Assembly (NCBI RefSeq): GCF_020171315.1
Contig: NZ_JAIUZP010000005.1
Location: 186,001 to 250,000 of the forward strand
DNA: 64,000 bases
From: Pseudooceanicola nanhaiensis
Lineage (GTDB): Bacteria > Pseudomonadota > Alphaproteobacteria > Rhodobacterales > Rhodobacteraceae
Direction: 5' to 3'
Shown here: in pieces, positions 10,230 to 18,545 of the stretch
How the letters are laid out: each line of letters begins with the position of its first letter
How positions within the stretch are numbered: position 1 is the first letter of the stretch
The notes under the pieces: model-generated
Told to the model about the DNA's origin: nothing
Databases searched by the model: none
What the model saw: the letters and a program-made list of their open reading frames with translations, nothing else
Program-made: the position numbers and the translations under genes

Positions 10230-11062
10230 GGTTGCGCTCGCTGCTCTACGTCCCCGCCAATGCCGAACGCTTCGTGGCCAAGGCCCATGAACGCGGCACC
10301 GATGCGGTGATCCTCGATCTTGAGGACGCGGTCGAGGAGGGCTCCAAGGACGCCGCCCGCGCGGCCCTTGCAACCGCCGTGCCGCATGTGGCCCGGAACG
10401 GGACCAAGGCCTATGTCCGGGTGAACACCGGCCCGCGCATGGGCGAGGACGCCCGCGCGGCGCTGGCCGCCGGGGCCGACGGGATCATGCTGCCCAAGGC
10501 CGAGACGGCCGCCTCCGTCGACGCGCTGCTGGCCGAACTGGGCGCCGCAGACGATGGCAGTACCGAGATCCTCGCCATCATCGAAGACGCGGCGGGCCTG
10601 ATGGACGCACGCCAAGTGGCGGCGCATCCGCGGGTCGTGGCGCTTGCGCTCGGGGCGGAGGATTTTGCGACCTCGACCGGCGGCCAGCCGATCCCCGAGG
10701 TGCTGCGCCTGCCCAAGCTGATGGTGCATTACGCCGCCAAGGCGGAGGGCAAGCTCTCGCTCGGAATGCTGCGCTCTGTCGCGGATTTCAACGATGCCGA
10801 GGGGCTGGTGGCCGCCGCCGAGGAGGCCGCGCGTTTCGGCTTCGACGGGGCGAGCTGCATCCACCCCAAGGTCGTCGCGGTGCTGAACGCGGCCTTCTCG
10901 CCCTCCGAGGCGGCGCTGACCCGCGCCCGCCGGATCGTGGAGGCCGCCGAAGCCGAGGCCGCGAAGGGCACCGGTGCCTTCATGCTGGATGGCGAATTCG
11001 TCGACCTGCCGGTGCTGAACCGGGCGAAGGCCGTGCTGGCCAAGGCGGGGGTGACTGCATGA
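10226..11062 (+). CDS. HpcH/HpaI aldolase / citrate lyase beta-subunit (CitE) family protein
   Basis: A 278-residue TIM-barrel lyase of the CitE-like family, members of which cleave malyl-CoA, citramalyl-CoA or similar thioesters. The family start LRSLLYVPANAERFVAKA is followed by AVILDLEDAV, AYVRVNTGP, GIMLPKAE, ILAIIEDAAGLM, LALGAEDF and CIHPKVV near the C-terminus. Glu and Asp residues that bind Mg2+ are present in IIED and GAEDF. The segment that is usually ARAAGI.AIDTVF is changed here to KAEGKLSLGMLRSVADFND, so substrate specificity may differ from characterised enzymes. ATGA overlaps join it to both neighbours. Confidence 0.9.
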   Translation: MRLRSLLYVPANAERFVAKAHERGTDAVILDLEDAVEEGSKDAARAALATAVPHVARNGTKAYVRVNTGPRMGEDARAALAAGADGIMLPKAETAASVDALLAELGAADDGSTEILAIIEDAAGLMDARQVAAHPRVVALALGAEDFATSTGGQPIPEVLRLPKLMVHYAAKAEGKLSLGMLRSVADFNDAEGLVAAAEEAARFGFDGASCIHPKVVAVLNAAFSPSEAALTRARRIVEAAEAEAAKGTGAFMLDGEFVDLPVLNRAKAVLAKAGVTA

Positions 11063-11871
11063 AGGCCTGCGACAGTCACCTGCACGTCTACGACGCCCGT
11101 TTCGCGCCCGCGCCGGGCGCGACGGTGCCGTCCGGCCTGACGCTGGACGACTACCTCGCCGTGCGCGGGGCCTACGGGACGGAGCGTGCGGTGCTGGTGC
11201 AGGCCAAGGTGTTCGGCATCGACAACGCCTGCCTCGTGGAGGCGCTGCAACGCCTCGGGGCGGACGGCCGCGGCATTGCCGTGGTCGATCCCGCGATCTC
11301 CGATGCCGAGCTGGAAGCGCTCCATACCGCCGGGGTGCGGGGGCTGCGCTTCTCGCTCTGGAACCCGTCGAACGCCGTGGCCCGGCCTGACGATATTGCC
11401 ACGATGGCGGCGCGCGTCGCGCCCTTCGGGTGGCATCTGCAACTGCATATGCACGCCGATCAGACCGCCGCCTCGGCCGATCTCCTCATGGGGCTCGCCT
11501 GCCCGATGGTCTTTGACCACATGGGCCGCCTGCCGTCGGGCAGCACGCCGCAGGATCATCCGGCCTTCGACCTGATCGCGGGGCTGGCCCGCGACGGGCG
11601 CGCCTGGGTCAAGTTGTCGGGCCCCTACCTGAACCGGCGCGAAGGCGCCGCGGGGGCAGGGGACACGCTGGCCATCGCCCGGTCCTGGGTCGGCGCGATC
11701 CCGGACCGTCTGGTCTGGGGCTCCGACTGGCCGCACATCACCGAACAGCCGGCCCCGCCGGCCCCCGCGTCGATCGCCGCCACGCTGACAGACTGGTGTG
11801 ACGGGGACGCCGCCCTCATCGACCACATCGCGCGGCAGACGCCCGCGCGGCTCTACGATTTCGAACCCTGA
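11059..11871 (+). CDS. Amidohydrolase family protein (2-pyrone-4,6-dicarboxylate lactonase-like)
   Basis: A 270-residue TIM-barrel metal hydrolase of the group that contains LigI and related lactonases. The N-terminal metal motif is CDSHLHVYD (HxH), followed by HLQLHMHAD, MVFDHMGRLP and the C-terminal WGSDWPH with its catalytic Asp. The family opens lactone rings of sugar acids or aromatic-derived dicarboxylates, often without needing metal. The start overlaps the lyase stop by ATGA and the next gene is the second tctC 29 nt on. It probably produces the linear acid that the CoA-transferase activates (inference). Confidence 0.88.
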   Translation: MKACDSHLHVYDARFAPAPGATVPSGLTLDDYLAVRGAYGTERAVLVQAKVFGIDNACLVEALQRLGADGRGIAVVDPAISDAELEALHTAGVRGLRFSLWNPSNAVARPDDIATMAARVAPFGWHLQLHMHADQTAASADLLMGLACPMVFDHMGRLPSGSTPQDHPAFDLIAGLARDGRAWVKLSGPYLNRREGAAGAGDTLAIARSWVGAIPDRLVWGSDWPHITEQPAPPAPASIAATLTDWCDGDAALIDHIARQTPARLYDFEP

Positions 11872-11900
11872 CATTTCACAGCACATTGGAGGAGGACCCC

Positions 11901-12881
11901 ATGCTGAAACTCACCCGCCGCACCCTCATGGCCACCGTGGCCGCCACCGTCGCCCTTGCTGGCGCCGCGCAGGCCGCCGACTGGCCGGGCCGCAAGATCA
12001 CGCTGATCGTGCCCTATTCCGCAGGCGGCTCGGCCGACCGCGTGGCGCGCAACATCGCGCCCTTCCTCGAGAAGGAACTGGGCACCTCCATCGTGGTGGA
12101 AAACCGCCCCGGTGCCTCCAGCCAGATCGGCACCTCGATGTTCCTGGCCAAGCCCGCGGATGCGAACACGCTGCTGCTGAACGCACAGCCCTATTTCAGC
12201 GCCTCGATCGCGCTGCAGAACGCGCCCTATACCGTGGATGACCTCGAGGTGCTGAACGTCCACAACGTCGGCAACATCTCGATCACCGTGAAGTCGGACA
12301 GCCCCTACCAGACCTTCGCCGACATGAACGACGCCATCAAGGCGAACCCCGGCGAGGTCTCCATCGGGACCGTGCGCGGCGGGGCCTCGCACATGCTGAC
12401 GCTGCTGCTGGCGGACAAGCTGGGCTGGGATGCGCGCATCGTGACCTATGACAGCGGCGCGCCGGTGCGGACTGCCGTGCTGGGCGGGCAGATCGATAGC
12501 TCGACCAATGGCGCGGTCTCGGATGCGGCGATGAAGCCCGAGGTCCGCTCGCTGGCGATCTCGACCTCGACCGGCATCTCGGCCTTCCCGGACGCGCCCT
12601 ACATCAACGACGTGCTGAAGGACTATGGCGTCGACGTGCCCGAGATCGGCGATGTCCGCTTCCTCGCCGTCAAGGCCGGCACCAAGGAGGCCCACCCCGA
12701 CCGGTTCCAGAAGCTGCTCGATGCCTACGAGGCGGTGATGGCCAACCCCGAGTATCAGGCGATCCTGCAGGAGCAGGGTGCGGCGGAAGAGACCGCCTTC
12801 CGCGGGCCGGAAGAGAGCACCAAGATCGTCAAGGACATGGATGCCCTGATGCAAACCTACAAGTCGGCCTTCGGCGGCTGA
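11901..12881 (+). CDS. tctC: Tripartite tricarboxylate transporter substrate-binding protein (TctC family), copy 2
   Basis: A second TctC-type periplasmic binding protein, 326 residues. A signal peptide (LTRRTLMATVAATVALAGAAQA) precedes the mature start ADWPGRKITLIVPYSAGGSADRVARN, which is the Bug-family beta-alpha-beta opening. ATG 11901 is chosen over an in-frame TTG at 11886 because GGAGGAGG lies 5-6 nt upstream. It is clearly diverged from copy 1 at residue level, so the two transporters may take different but related ligands. A perfect 11-bp hairpin follows 7 nt after the stop, exactly as after copy 1. Confidence 0.92.
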   Translation: MLKLTRRTLMATVAATVALAGAAQAADWPGRKITLIVPYSAGGSADRVARNIAPFLEKELGTSIVVENRPGASSQIGTSMFLAKPADANTLLLNAQPYFSASIALQNAPYTVDDLEVLNVHNVGNISITVKSDSPYQTFADMNDAIKANPGEVSIGTVRGGASHMLTLLLADKLGWDARIVTYDSGAPVRTAVLGGQIDSSTNGAVSDAAMKPEVRSLAISTSTGISAFPDAPYINDVLKDYGVDVPEIGDVRFLAVKAGTKEAHPDRFQKLLDAYEAVMANPEYQAILQEQGAAEETAFRGPEESTKIVKDMDALMQTYKSAFGG

Positions 12882-12888
12882 CCCCTGT

Positions 12889-12915
12889 CCCCGCGGTCCA
12901 TCCGGGACCGCGGGG
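12889..12915 (+). other. Intra-operon GC hairpin after tctC copy 2
   Basis: A perfect 11-bp inverted repeat (CCCCGCGGTCC and complement) with a 5-nt ATCCG loop begins 7 nt after the tctC stop and lacks a T-run. Stem length, loop size and position match the hairpin after copy 1, although the stem sequence is unrelated. That argues for selection on structure. Confidence 0.72.
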
Positions 12916-12942
12916 ATGACACGACGAGGCAGGAGAGTTTTC

Positions 12943-13380
12943 ATGGAAAGAGAAAGACGCGGCAGCGCGCTGATCGTGCCGGTGCTGATGCTGGCCTTCG
13001 CTTGCGCCTATGGCTGGAGCAACCGGCATGTGCCGCCCGGTGACATGCATTTTGCATGGCCGCTGACCATCGGCCTGGGCGTGCTGTCGCTGGTGCTGAT
13101 CGGATCGGTCCTGCTGGCGCGGCTTCCCGTGGGCCCCGCGCTGACGCCCGCGCGGCTGAAGCGCCCGGTGCTGCTCTTCCTGTGCACGCTGATCCTGCTG
13201 GGCTTCGCCGGGTATGACTTCCCGCTCGCCACCACGGCCTTCCTGCTGCTGGCGATCCCGCTCATGGGCTACCGCCGCTGGGTCGCGGTGATCCCGGTCG
13301 CCGTGGTGCTGCCGGTGCTGCTCTACTGGGGCTTCACGGCGCTTGGCGTGCCGCTGGCCTCCTTCTGGCTGGAGGGCTGA
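12943..13380 (+). CDS. tctB: Tripartite tricarboxylate transporter small membrane subunit (TctB family), copy 2
   Basis: A 145-residue protein with four predicted membrane segments. The hydrophobic stretches ALIVPVLMLAFACAYGW, LTIGLGVLSLVLIGSVLL, PVLLFLCTLILLGFAGY and AVIPVAVVLPVLLYWGF are visible. The frame opens at 12916, but ATG 12943 has AGGAGAG upstream at normal spacing. The earlier ATG lies next to the hairpin and would add nine basic residues. It stops 4 nt before the tctA start. The assignment rests on size, topology and position. Confidence 0.85.
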   Translation: MERERRGSALIVPVLMLAFACAYGWSNRHVPPGDMHFAWPLTIGLGVLSLVLIGSVLLARLPVGPALTPARLKRPVLLFLCTLILLGFAGYDFPLATTAFLLLAIPLMGYRRWVAVIPVAVVLPVLLYWGFTALGVPLASFWLEG

Positions 13381-13384
13381 TCGG

Positions 13385-14896
13385 ATGGACGTGCTGATTT
13401 CTGCCATCACCCCGCTCGCGGATGTCTGGGTGATCCTCTACATGCTGCTGGGCCTTCTGGCGGGCGTGCTCTTCGGTGCGATCCCCGGGCTGAACGCGGG
13501 CATCGGCATCGCGCTGATGCTGCCCGTCACCTACACGATGGACCCGCTGACCTCGCTCGTGTTCCTGACGTCGATCTACACCGGCGGTGTCTTCGGCGGG
13601 GCGATCACCGCGATCCTGATCAACGCGCCGGGCTCGCCCTCGGCGGTGGCCACCACGCTCGACGGCTACCCGATGGCGGTGAAGGGGCAGGCGAACGAGG
13701 CATTGGGCCTGTCGCTGGGCGCTTCGGCCACCGGCGGCCTGCTGGGGATGATCTTCCTCTGCGTGATCATCCAGCCGCTGGCCGCCTTCGCGCTGAAGTT
13801 CGGCCCGGCCGAGACCTTCCTGCTGGTGATCTTTGCCCTGACCTCCATCGCGTCGCTGTCCGAGGGCAGTTTCCTCAAGGGGATCGTGGCGGGGCTCTTC
13901 GGCCTGCTGCTGGGGACCATCGGCTTCTCGGCCTCCGGCTCCATGCGGTTCACCTTCGGCCAGACCTACCTGATGGACGGGATGCCGATCATCCCCGCGC
14001 TCATCGGGTTCCTTGCCCTGTCCGAGCTCTTCTCGCGGCTCGAGGAGGACGACGTCGAACTGCCGAGCGCCGGTCGGCTGAACTTCGGCAAGATCGTGAA
14101 GGGCATGCTCATGGTGCCGCGCCGGATCTGGGCCGTGCTGCGCTCCTCCGTCATCGGCATCTTCATCGGGGCCATCCCCGGCGTCGGCGCGACCGTCGGC
14201 AGCCTGATCTCCTACGAGACTGCCCGCCGCTCCAGCCGCACGCCCGAGAAGTTCGGCCGCGGCGAGCCGGACGGGATCATCGCGGCGGAATCGGCCAACA
14301 ACGCCTCCGAAGGCGGGGCCATGGCAACCATGCTGGCGCTTGGTATTCCCGGCGGCGCGGCGACGGCGATCCTCATCGGGGCGTTGACGATCCAGGGCAT
14401 CGTTCCGGGGCCGCGGCTGGTCTATGAACATCAGGACGTGATCTTCGGCCTGCTGGCGGCCGAGATGCTGGAACAGATCCTGCTGCTGGCCGTAGGCTTC
14501 GTAGTGGCGGCGGCCTTCCTGCGGGTGATCTACACGCCCTACGCGGTGCTCGTGCCGGTGGTGCTGGCCATGTGCTACATCGGGGCCTTCTCGGTCCGGA
14601 ACGCGGGCTTTGACGCGATGCTGCTGATCGGCTGCGGCGCCCTCGGCTGGCTGATGAAGCGCGAGGGCTACCCGGTCGTGGCCGTGGTCATCGGGCTGAT
14701 GCTGGGCAAGACGGCGGACGCGGAGCTGATCCGTATCTTCCAGCTCTACGGCGGCGATTTCACCGTCTTCTTCAAGAGCCCGATCTGCCTCGTGCTGATC
14801 CTCGCCACGATCCTCAGCCTCGCGGCCCCGATCTGGGCGGCCTATACCAAGCGCCGCTACAGCGGGCCCGACCTGAAGGGCGACACCGGGGCGTAA
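13385..14896 (+). CDS. tctA: Tripartite tricarboxylate transporter large permease (TctA family), copy 2
   Basis: A 503-residue permease with the two TctA signatures: AIPGLNAGIGIALMLPVTY near residues 33-51 and IGAIPGVGATVGSLISYETAR near 260-280. LINAPGSPSAVATTLDGYP and ESANNASEGGAMATMLALGIPGGAATAILIGAL are also as expected. ATG 13385 is preferred over the upstream in-frame ATG 13343 because GGAGG lies about 8 nt before it and the earlier start would sit inside tctB. This is the last gene of the cluster and is followed by a two-way terminator. Confidence 0.96.
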   Translation: MDVLISAITPLADVWVILYMLLGLLAGVLFGAIPGLNAGIGIALMLPVTYTMDPLTSLVFLTSIYTGGVFGGAITAILINAPGSPSAVATTLDGYPMAVKGQANEALGLSLGASATGGLLGMIFLCVIIQPLAAFALKFGPAETFLLVIFALTSIASLSEGSFLKGIVAGLFGLLLGTIGFSASGSMRFTFGQTYLMDGMPIIPALIGFLALSELFSRLEEDDVELPSAGRLNFGKIVKGMLMVPRRIWAVLRSSVIGIFIGAIPGVGATVGSLISYETARRSSRTPEKFGRGEPDGIIAAESANNASEGGAMATMLALGIPGGAATAILIGALTIQGIVPGPRLVYEHQDVIFGLLAAEMLEQILLLAVGFVVAAAFLRVIYTPYAVLVPVVLAMCYIGAFSVRNAGFDAMLLIGCGALGWLMKREGYPVVAVVIGLMLGKTADAELIRIFQLYGGDFTVFFKSPICLVLILATILSLAAPIWAAYTKRRYSGPDLKGDTGA

Positions 14897-14916
14897 CCCG
14901 CCACGCGTGACACGGA

Positions 14917-14949
14917 AAAACGCCGCGTCCTGTTCGGGCGCGGCGTTTT
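14917..14949. terminator. Bidirectional terminator between tctA copy 2 and the LysR-TrpD2 gene
   Basis: AAAACGCCGCG at 14917-14927 pairs perfectly with 14939-14949 around an 11-nt loop. The plus strand ends in TTTT and the minus strand in TTTTT, so it can stop transcription from both convergent genes. It lies 21 nt after the tctA stop and 24 nt from the end of the opposite gene. Confidence 0.85.
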
Positions 14950-14972
14950 GCGTTCGGCGTGGAGTGGTTGGC

Positions 14973-16397
14973 CTATCCGCCCTTGCGGATCAGCTTCACC
15001 GACCGGCGCCGCCCGGACCAGAGCGCGGCGGCCTGCGCCCTGGCATCCTCGACAGACAGCGCGGGATCGAGGGCGCGCAGCGCGACAACCGCTGTCTCCA
15101 GCACGATCGGCACGCGCTCCGGCTCATCGACATCGCCGTCCCAGACCGCCTGCCAGTATTCCAGCCGGTTCAGGTCCTGCTTTGGCCGCGTGACGGCACG
15201 CAGGGGTTTCGGCCCGGTGACCTCCTCATTGCCCGCCTCGCCGTCGTGCAGGAGGAAGAGGCCCTGCGTGGTCTCGGGCAGCACCTGCGCCACGTCTCGC
15301 AGCCCGTTCAGGACGACGGCCTGCCGCCAGCCCAGACGGCGCATCACGTCGCGTTGCAGGCCGGGGCGGCCGATCTGCCGCTGGCCCAGAAGGCTGACCC
15401 TTGCGCCCAGCGGATTGAGCAGGGCCAGCACGAATTGCGCGGGCGTCGGCATCTGGACGTAGCGGTAAAGGTCGCGCAGCGCGGCCACGGAGGGGGCGAA
15501 GTCCTCCACCGCGAGAAACCGCAGGCGTTCGCGCTCCAAGGCACCCTGATCGAGGCCGGCATGTTGCAGCGCCTTGGGCACCAGCCCGTCGGCGCGGCCA
15601 TGCAGCGCGACGCTGTAGCCCGCCCGCGCCACGAGGCGTGCGGCCAGCAGGAACCACGGGGCGCCTTGCATCCGGGGGCTCAGGTAGGCCGGCCAGTCGA
15701 GGTCCGTCGTGCCGCTGCCCGGCGCGGGTGCGCCGAAGGTGTCGCGGGCGGCACGCACGAAGCCCGCCAGTTCCGCCTCTGTCGCGCCCCGGCCCTGCAG
15801 TGCGATCATCAGCGCCCCCAACTGGACCGGATGGCCATCTTTGCGCAGCAGGATGGCAAAGGCATCCTCGGCCTCTTCCTCGGTCATCGGGCGGGTGCGT
15901 CCTGCGCCGTTGCCGGTCATCGCGATGTAGCCCGCCAGCCGCCGGGCACCCTCGGGCGAGTTGCTGGCATTGGCCAGCCGCCGGGCCAGCATGGCGGCAT
16001 CGGGTCCGCCGCCCTGCGGGGGCGCCTCGTCCAGCGACAGGGGCGGGTGCCGGTCAAGCGGCCCCGGCGCCGGGGCCGCGGGCAGCGGCGCGGCAACGGG
16101 CTCGGACGACGGCGGGGCCAGCAGCGCGTTCGCCTCCGAGATCACGGCCCGCAGGCGCAGGCGCAGGTCCTCGGCAAAGGCCGTGGGGATCATGCCGCTG
16201 CCCGTACGCTCGAACAGCGGGTCGCCGTAATGGGCGCGCAGCTGTTTCAGCATCCGGCTCATCGCGGGGCTGCTCAGCCCCATGCGCGCCGCCGCACGGC
16301 CCACGCTGCCCTCCACGAGGAGCGCGTCGAGCGCCACGAGCAGGCGGAAGTGCGCAGGATCGGCGAGGGGGGTCCGAAGCGGGGAAGGGTCGGCCAT
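14973..16397 (-). CDS. LysR-type HTH domain fused to a TrpD2/YbiB-like glycosyltransferase-fold domain
   Basis: A 474-residue protein of unusual architecture. Residues 15-75 form a LysR-type winged HTH (LVALDALLVEGSVGRAAARM, then LSSPAMSRMLKQLR). A Pro/Ala-rich linker spans about 93-135. Residues about 137-474 resemble the anthranilate phosphoribosyltransferase-fold family that includes YbiB: the helical part PMTEEEAEDAFAILL at 170-184 and LGALMIALQGRG at 193-204, then a degenerate PRPP region. The TrpD GTGGDG-type loop is replaced by GSGTTDLDWPAY (227-238) and KHGN by LHGR (265-268), so catalysis is doubtful. YbiB of E. coli is reported to bind nucleic acids. No LysR effector domain is present. 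It is divergent from the siderophore operon and may regulate it (inference). Confidence 0.85.
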   Translation of the reverse strand: MADPSPLRTPLADPAHFRLLVALDALLVEGSVGRAAARMGLSSPAMSRMLKQLRAHYGDPLFERTGSGMIPTAFAEDLRLRLRAVISEANALLAPPSSEPVAAPLPAAPAPGPLDRHPPLSLDEAPPQGGGPDAAMLARRLANASNSPEGARRLAGYIAMTGNGAGRTRPMTEEEAEDAFAILLRKDGHPVQLGALMIALQGRGATEAELAGFVRAARDTFGAPAPGSGTTDLDWPAYLSPRMQGAPWFLLAARLVARAGYSVALHGRADGLVPKALQHAGLDQGALERERLRFLAVEDFAPSVAALRDLYRYVQMPTPAQFVLALLNPLGARVSLLGQRQIGRPGLQRDVMRRLGWRQAVVLNGLRDVAQVLPETTQGLFLLHDGEAGNEEVTGPKPLRAVTRPKQDLNRLEYWQAVWDGDVDEPERVPIVLETAVVALRALDPALSVEDARAQAAALWSGRRRSVKLIRKGG

Positions 16398-16422
16398 GAG
16401 GGGTAAATTTCGCTGTGGTTAA

Positions 16423-16439
16423 TTTGGAATGATTCAAAG
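16423..16439. promoter_or_regulatory. Candidate iron-control (Irr/ICE-type) box
   Basis: TTTGGAATGATTCAAAG matches the alphaproteobacterial ICE consensus TTTAGAANNNTTCTAAA at 11 of the 14 fixed positions. It lies 26 nt upstream of the LysR-TrpD2 start and about 195 nt upstream of the siderophore-binding-protein start, between divergent genes. Iron control of a siderophore operon is expected, but this is a sequence match only. Confidence 0.4.
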
Positions 16440-16633
16440 GCGGATCGCTTTGAACTCGGTCCTACATGGATATAGCTGATAAAAACAGTCGGAAAGAGGG
16501 TGCCTCCCCTCGGTCTCTTTTCGCCGGGCCCTGCCAGGGGCCGCCCCCTCCCCCGGGGCGCCCGTCCCAAGCCAACGCCCCTTGATTGATGTTCTCCGGT
16601 CGCGTGCCGGCCCCCGATCTCAAGGAGTTTCTC

Positions 16634-17530
16634 ATGCGTTCCCTTCTTGGCGCCGTCCTTCTGGCCTGCACGGCCACCACCCTCAGCGCGCAGGACGTGA
16701 CCGTCCAGACCGCCCGCGGCGATGTCACCCTCGACGGGTTGCCCGAAACCGTGATCACCATGGACCTTGCCGTGCTCGACCTGATCGACGCCATCGGCGG
16801 CGAGGTTGCAGGCGTGCCGACCATGGTCCTGCCCGAGTATCTCTCGAAATACGGTGCCGACAGCTACACCAAGCTGGGCTCGCCCTTCGAGCCGAACGTG
16901 GAGCAGGTGGCCGCGCTGCAGCCCGACCTGATCATCGTCGCGGGCCGCTCCGCGCAGGCCTATGACGAGCTGGCCCGCATCGCCCCGATCATCGACCTGA
17001 CCTCTGAGCCGACGGATATGCTCGCCTCGATCAAGCGCAACGCGGCGACGATCGGCACGCTTTACGGCGCGGAAGAGGCCGCCGAGGACAAGGTGGCGGA
17101 GCTGGAAACCGCCCTTGCCGAGGTCAAGGCCAAGGCCGCCGAGGCCGGCCCCGCGCTGACCCTGCTGACCACCGGCGGGCGGATGAGCACCCACGGCGAC
17201 GCGGGCCGCTTCGGCATTCTCTACAACGAGATGGGCTTCATCCCTGCGATCGAGAACGTGAAGGCCGGCAACCACGGTCAGCCGATCTCCTTCGAGTTCA
17301 TCCGCGAGGTGAACCCGAACTGGATCTTCGTGGTGGACCGGGATGCCGCCATCGGCCGTGACGGCCAGCCTGCGGCGCAGATGCTGGACAATGCGATGGT
17401 GAACGGCACCGCCGCCGCCGAGGCCGGGCATATCGTCTACCTCGAGCCGAGCCACTGGTACCTCGTCGGCGCGGGCGTCACCGCGATGATCGACAGCGCC
17501 ACGGCGATCTCGCAGGCGCTCGACAACTGA
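16634..17530 (+). CDS. Siderophore ABC transporter substrate-binding protein (FatB/VctP/CeuE-like)
   Basis: A periplasmic ferric-siderophore-binding protein of 298 residues. A signal peptide (RSLLGAVLLACTATTLSAQ) is followed by the FecB/PBP-fold start. NVEQVAALQPDLIIVAGR, ARIAPIIDLT and SIKRNAATIGTLYG match the YclQ/VctP/CeuE branch that binds catecholate-type siderophores. The frame extends to 16586, but ATG 16634 has AAGGAG 6 nt upstream. It leads a five-gene operon with two permeases, an ATPase and a TonB receptor. Unlike the other binding-protein genes here, no strong hairpin follows it. Confidence 0.93.
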   Translation: MRSLLGAVLLACTATTLSAQDVTVQTARGDVTLDGLPETVITMDLAVLDLIDAIGGEVAGVPTMVLPEYLSKYGADSYTKLGSPFEPNVEQVAALQPDLIIVAGRSAQAYDELARIAPIIDLTSEPTDMLASIKRNAATIGTLYGAEEAAEDKVAELETALAEVKAKAAEAGPALTLLTTGGRMSTHGDAGRFGILYNEMGFIPAIENVKAGNHGQPISFEFIREVNPNWIFVVDRDAAIGRDGQPAAQMLDNAMVNGTAAAEAGHIVYLEPSHWYLVGAGVTAMIDSATAISQALDN

Positions 17531-17537
17531 GGCAAGG

Positions 17538-18545
17538 GTGAGCGGCGCGGTGGACATATCGCCCTCAGGGGCCCGGGGCGGCAGTGACCGCGCCGGGGCC
17601 CTGATGGTCTGGGGCGGGTTGCTGGCACTGGTCCTGCTGGCCGGGGTCAGCCTCGTGGTCGGCGCGGGCCAGCTGGGCCTGCGCGGGCTGCTGGCCGATC
17701 CCGACACCGCGGGCCTGCTGCTCACCAGCCGCCTGCCGCGCACCGCGGCGTTGATCCTCGCGGGCATGTCCTCGGCGATCACCGGGCTGATCATCCAGCG
17801 GCTGGTGCAGAACCGCTTTGTCGATCCCACCACCATGGGCACCGTGGACAGTGCCGCCCTCGGGCTGCTGCTTGCGGTGATCTTCCTGCCTGCCGCCTCG
17901 CCGATGACCCGCATGGGGATCGCCGCGCTTTTCGCATGGGGCGGTACCGGGCTCTTCCTGCTGCTGCTGCGCGCCGTGCCGCGCCGGTCGCCGCTGATGC
18001 CGCCGCTGCTGGGGATTTCCTATGGCGCGGTGATCGGGGCGGCAGCCAGTTTCATCGCCTGGCAGATGGACCTGATGCAATCGCTGGGCGCGTGGATGTC
18101 GGCAGATTTCTCCATCGTCCTCTCGGGCCGGTACGAGATGCTCTACCTCGCCGCGGGCTTTACCGCGCTGGCCTGGGTCCTTGCCGACCGGTTCACGCTG
18201 GCGGGCCTTGGCGACAGCATGGCAAAGACGCTGGGGCTGAACCCCGGTCAGGTGCTGGCGCTGGGGATCACCATCGTCGCCGCCGTGGCGGGCTGCATCG
18301 TGGTGACCGTGGGCTTCATCCCCTTCCTCGGCCTCATCGTGCCGAACCTCGTGTCGCGCCGGGTGGGGGACAATCTGCGCCGGGCGCTGCCCGCCGTGGC
18401 CCTACTGGGCGCGGTGATGACGCTGGCCTGTGACATCGCGGGGCGGCTGATCTTCCACCCCTACGAGCTGCCCATCGGCGTGACCATGGGCGTGCTGGGG
18501 GCGGTGGTCTTCCTCTCCCTGCTGCTGCGGAGCCAACGCGCATGA
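17538..18545 (+). CDS. Siderophore ABC transporter permease 1 (FecCD family)
   Basis: A 335-residue FecCD-type permease with 8-10 membrane segments. LLLTSRLPRTAALILAGMS, ITGLIIQRLVQNRFVDPTTMG and GFIPFLGLIVPNLVSRRVGD are characteristic of iron-siderophore permeases. The start is a GTG 7 nt after the previous stop with GAGG 5 nt before it. A shorter product from ATG 17604 cannot be excluded. The stop overlaps the next ATG (ATGA), so the two permeases are translationally coupled and probably form a heterodimeric channel. Confidence 0.92.
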   Translation: MSGAVDISPSGARGGSDRAGALMVWGGLLALVLLAGVSLVVGAGQLGLRGLLADPDTAGLLLTSRLPRTAALILAGMSSAITGLIIQRLVQNRFVDPTTMGTVDSAALGLLLAVIFLPAASPMTRMGIAALFAWGGTGLFLLLLRAVPRRSPLMPPLLGISYGAVIGAAASFIAWQMDLMQSLGAWMSADFSIVLSGRYEMLYLAAGFTALAWVLADRFTLAGLGDSMAKTLGLNPGQVLALGITIVAAVAGCIVVTVGFIPFLGLIVPNLVSRRVGDNLRRALPAVALLGAVMTLACDIAGRLIFHPYELPIGVTMGVLGAVVFLSLLLRSQRA

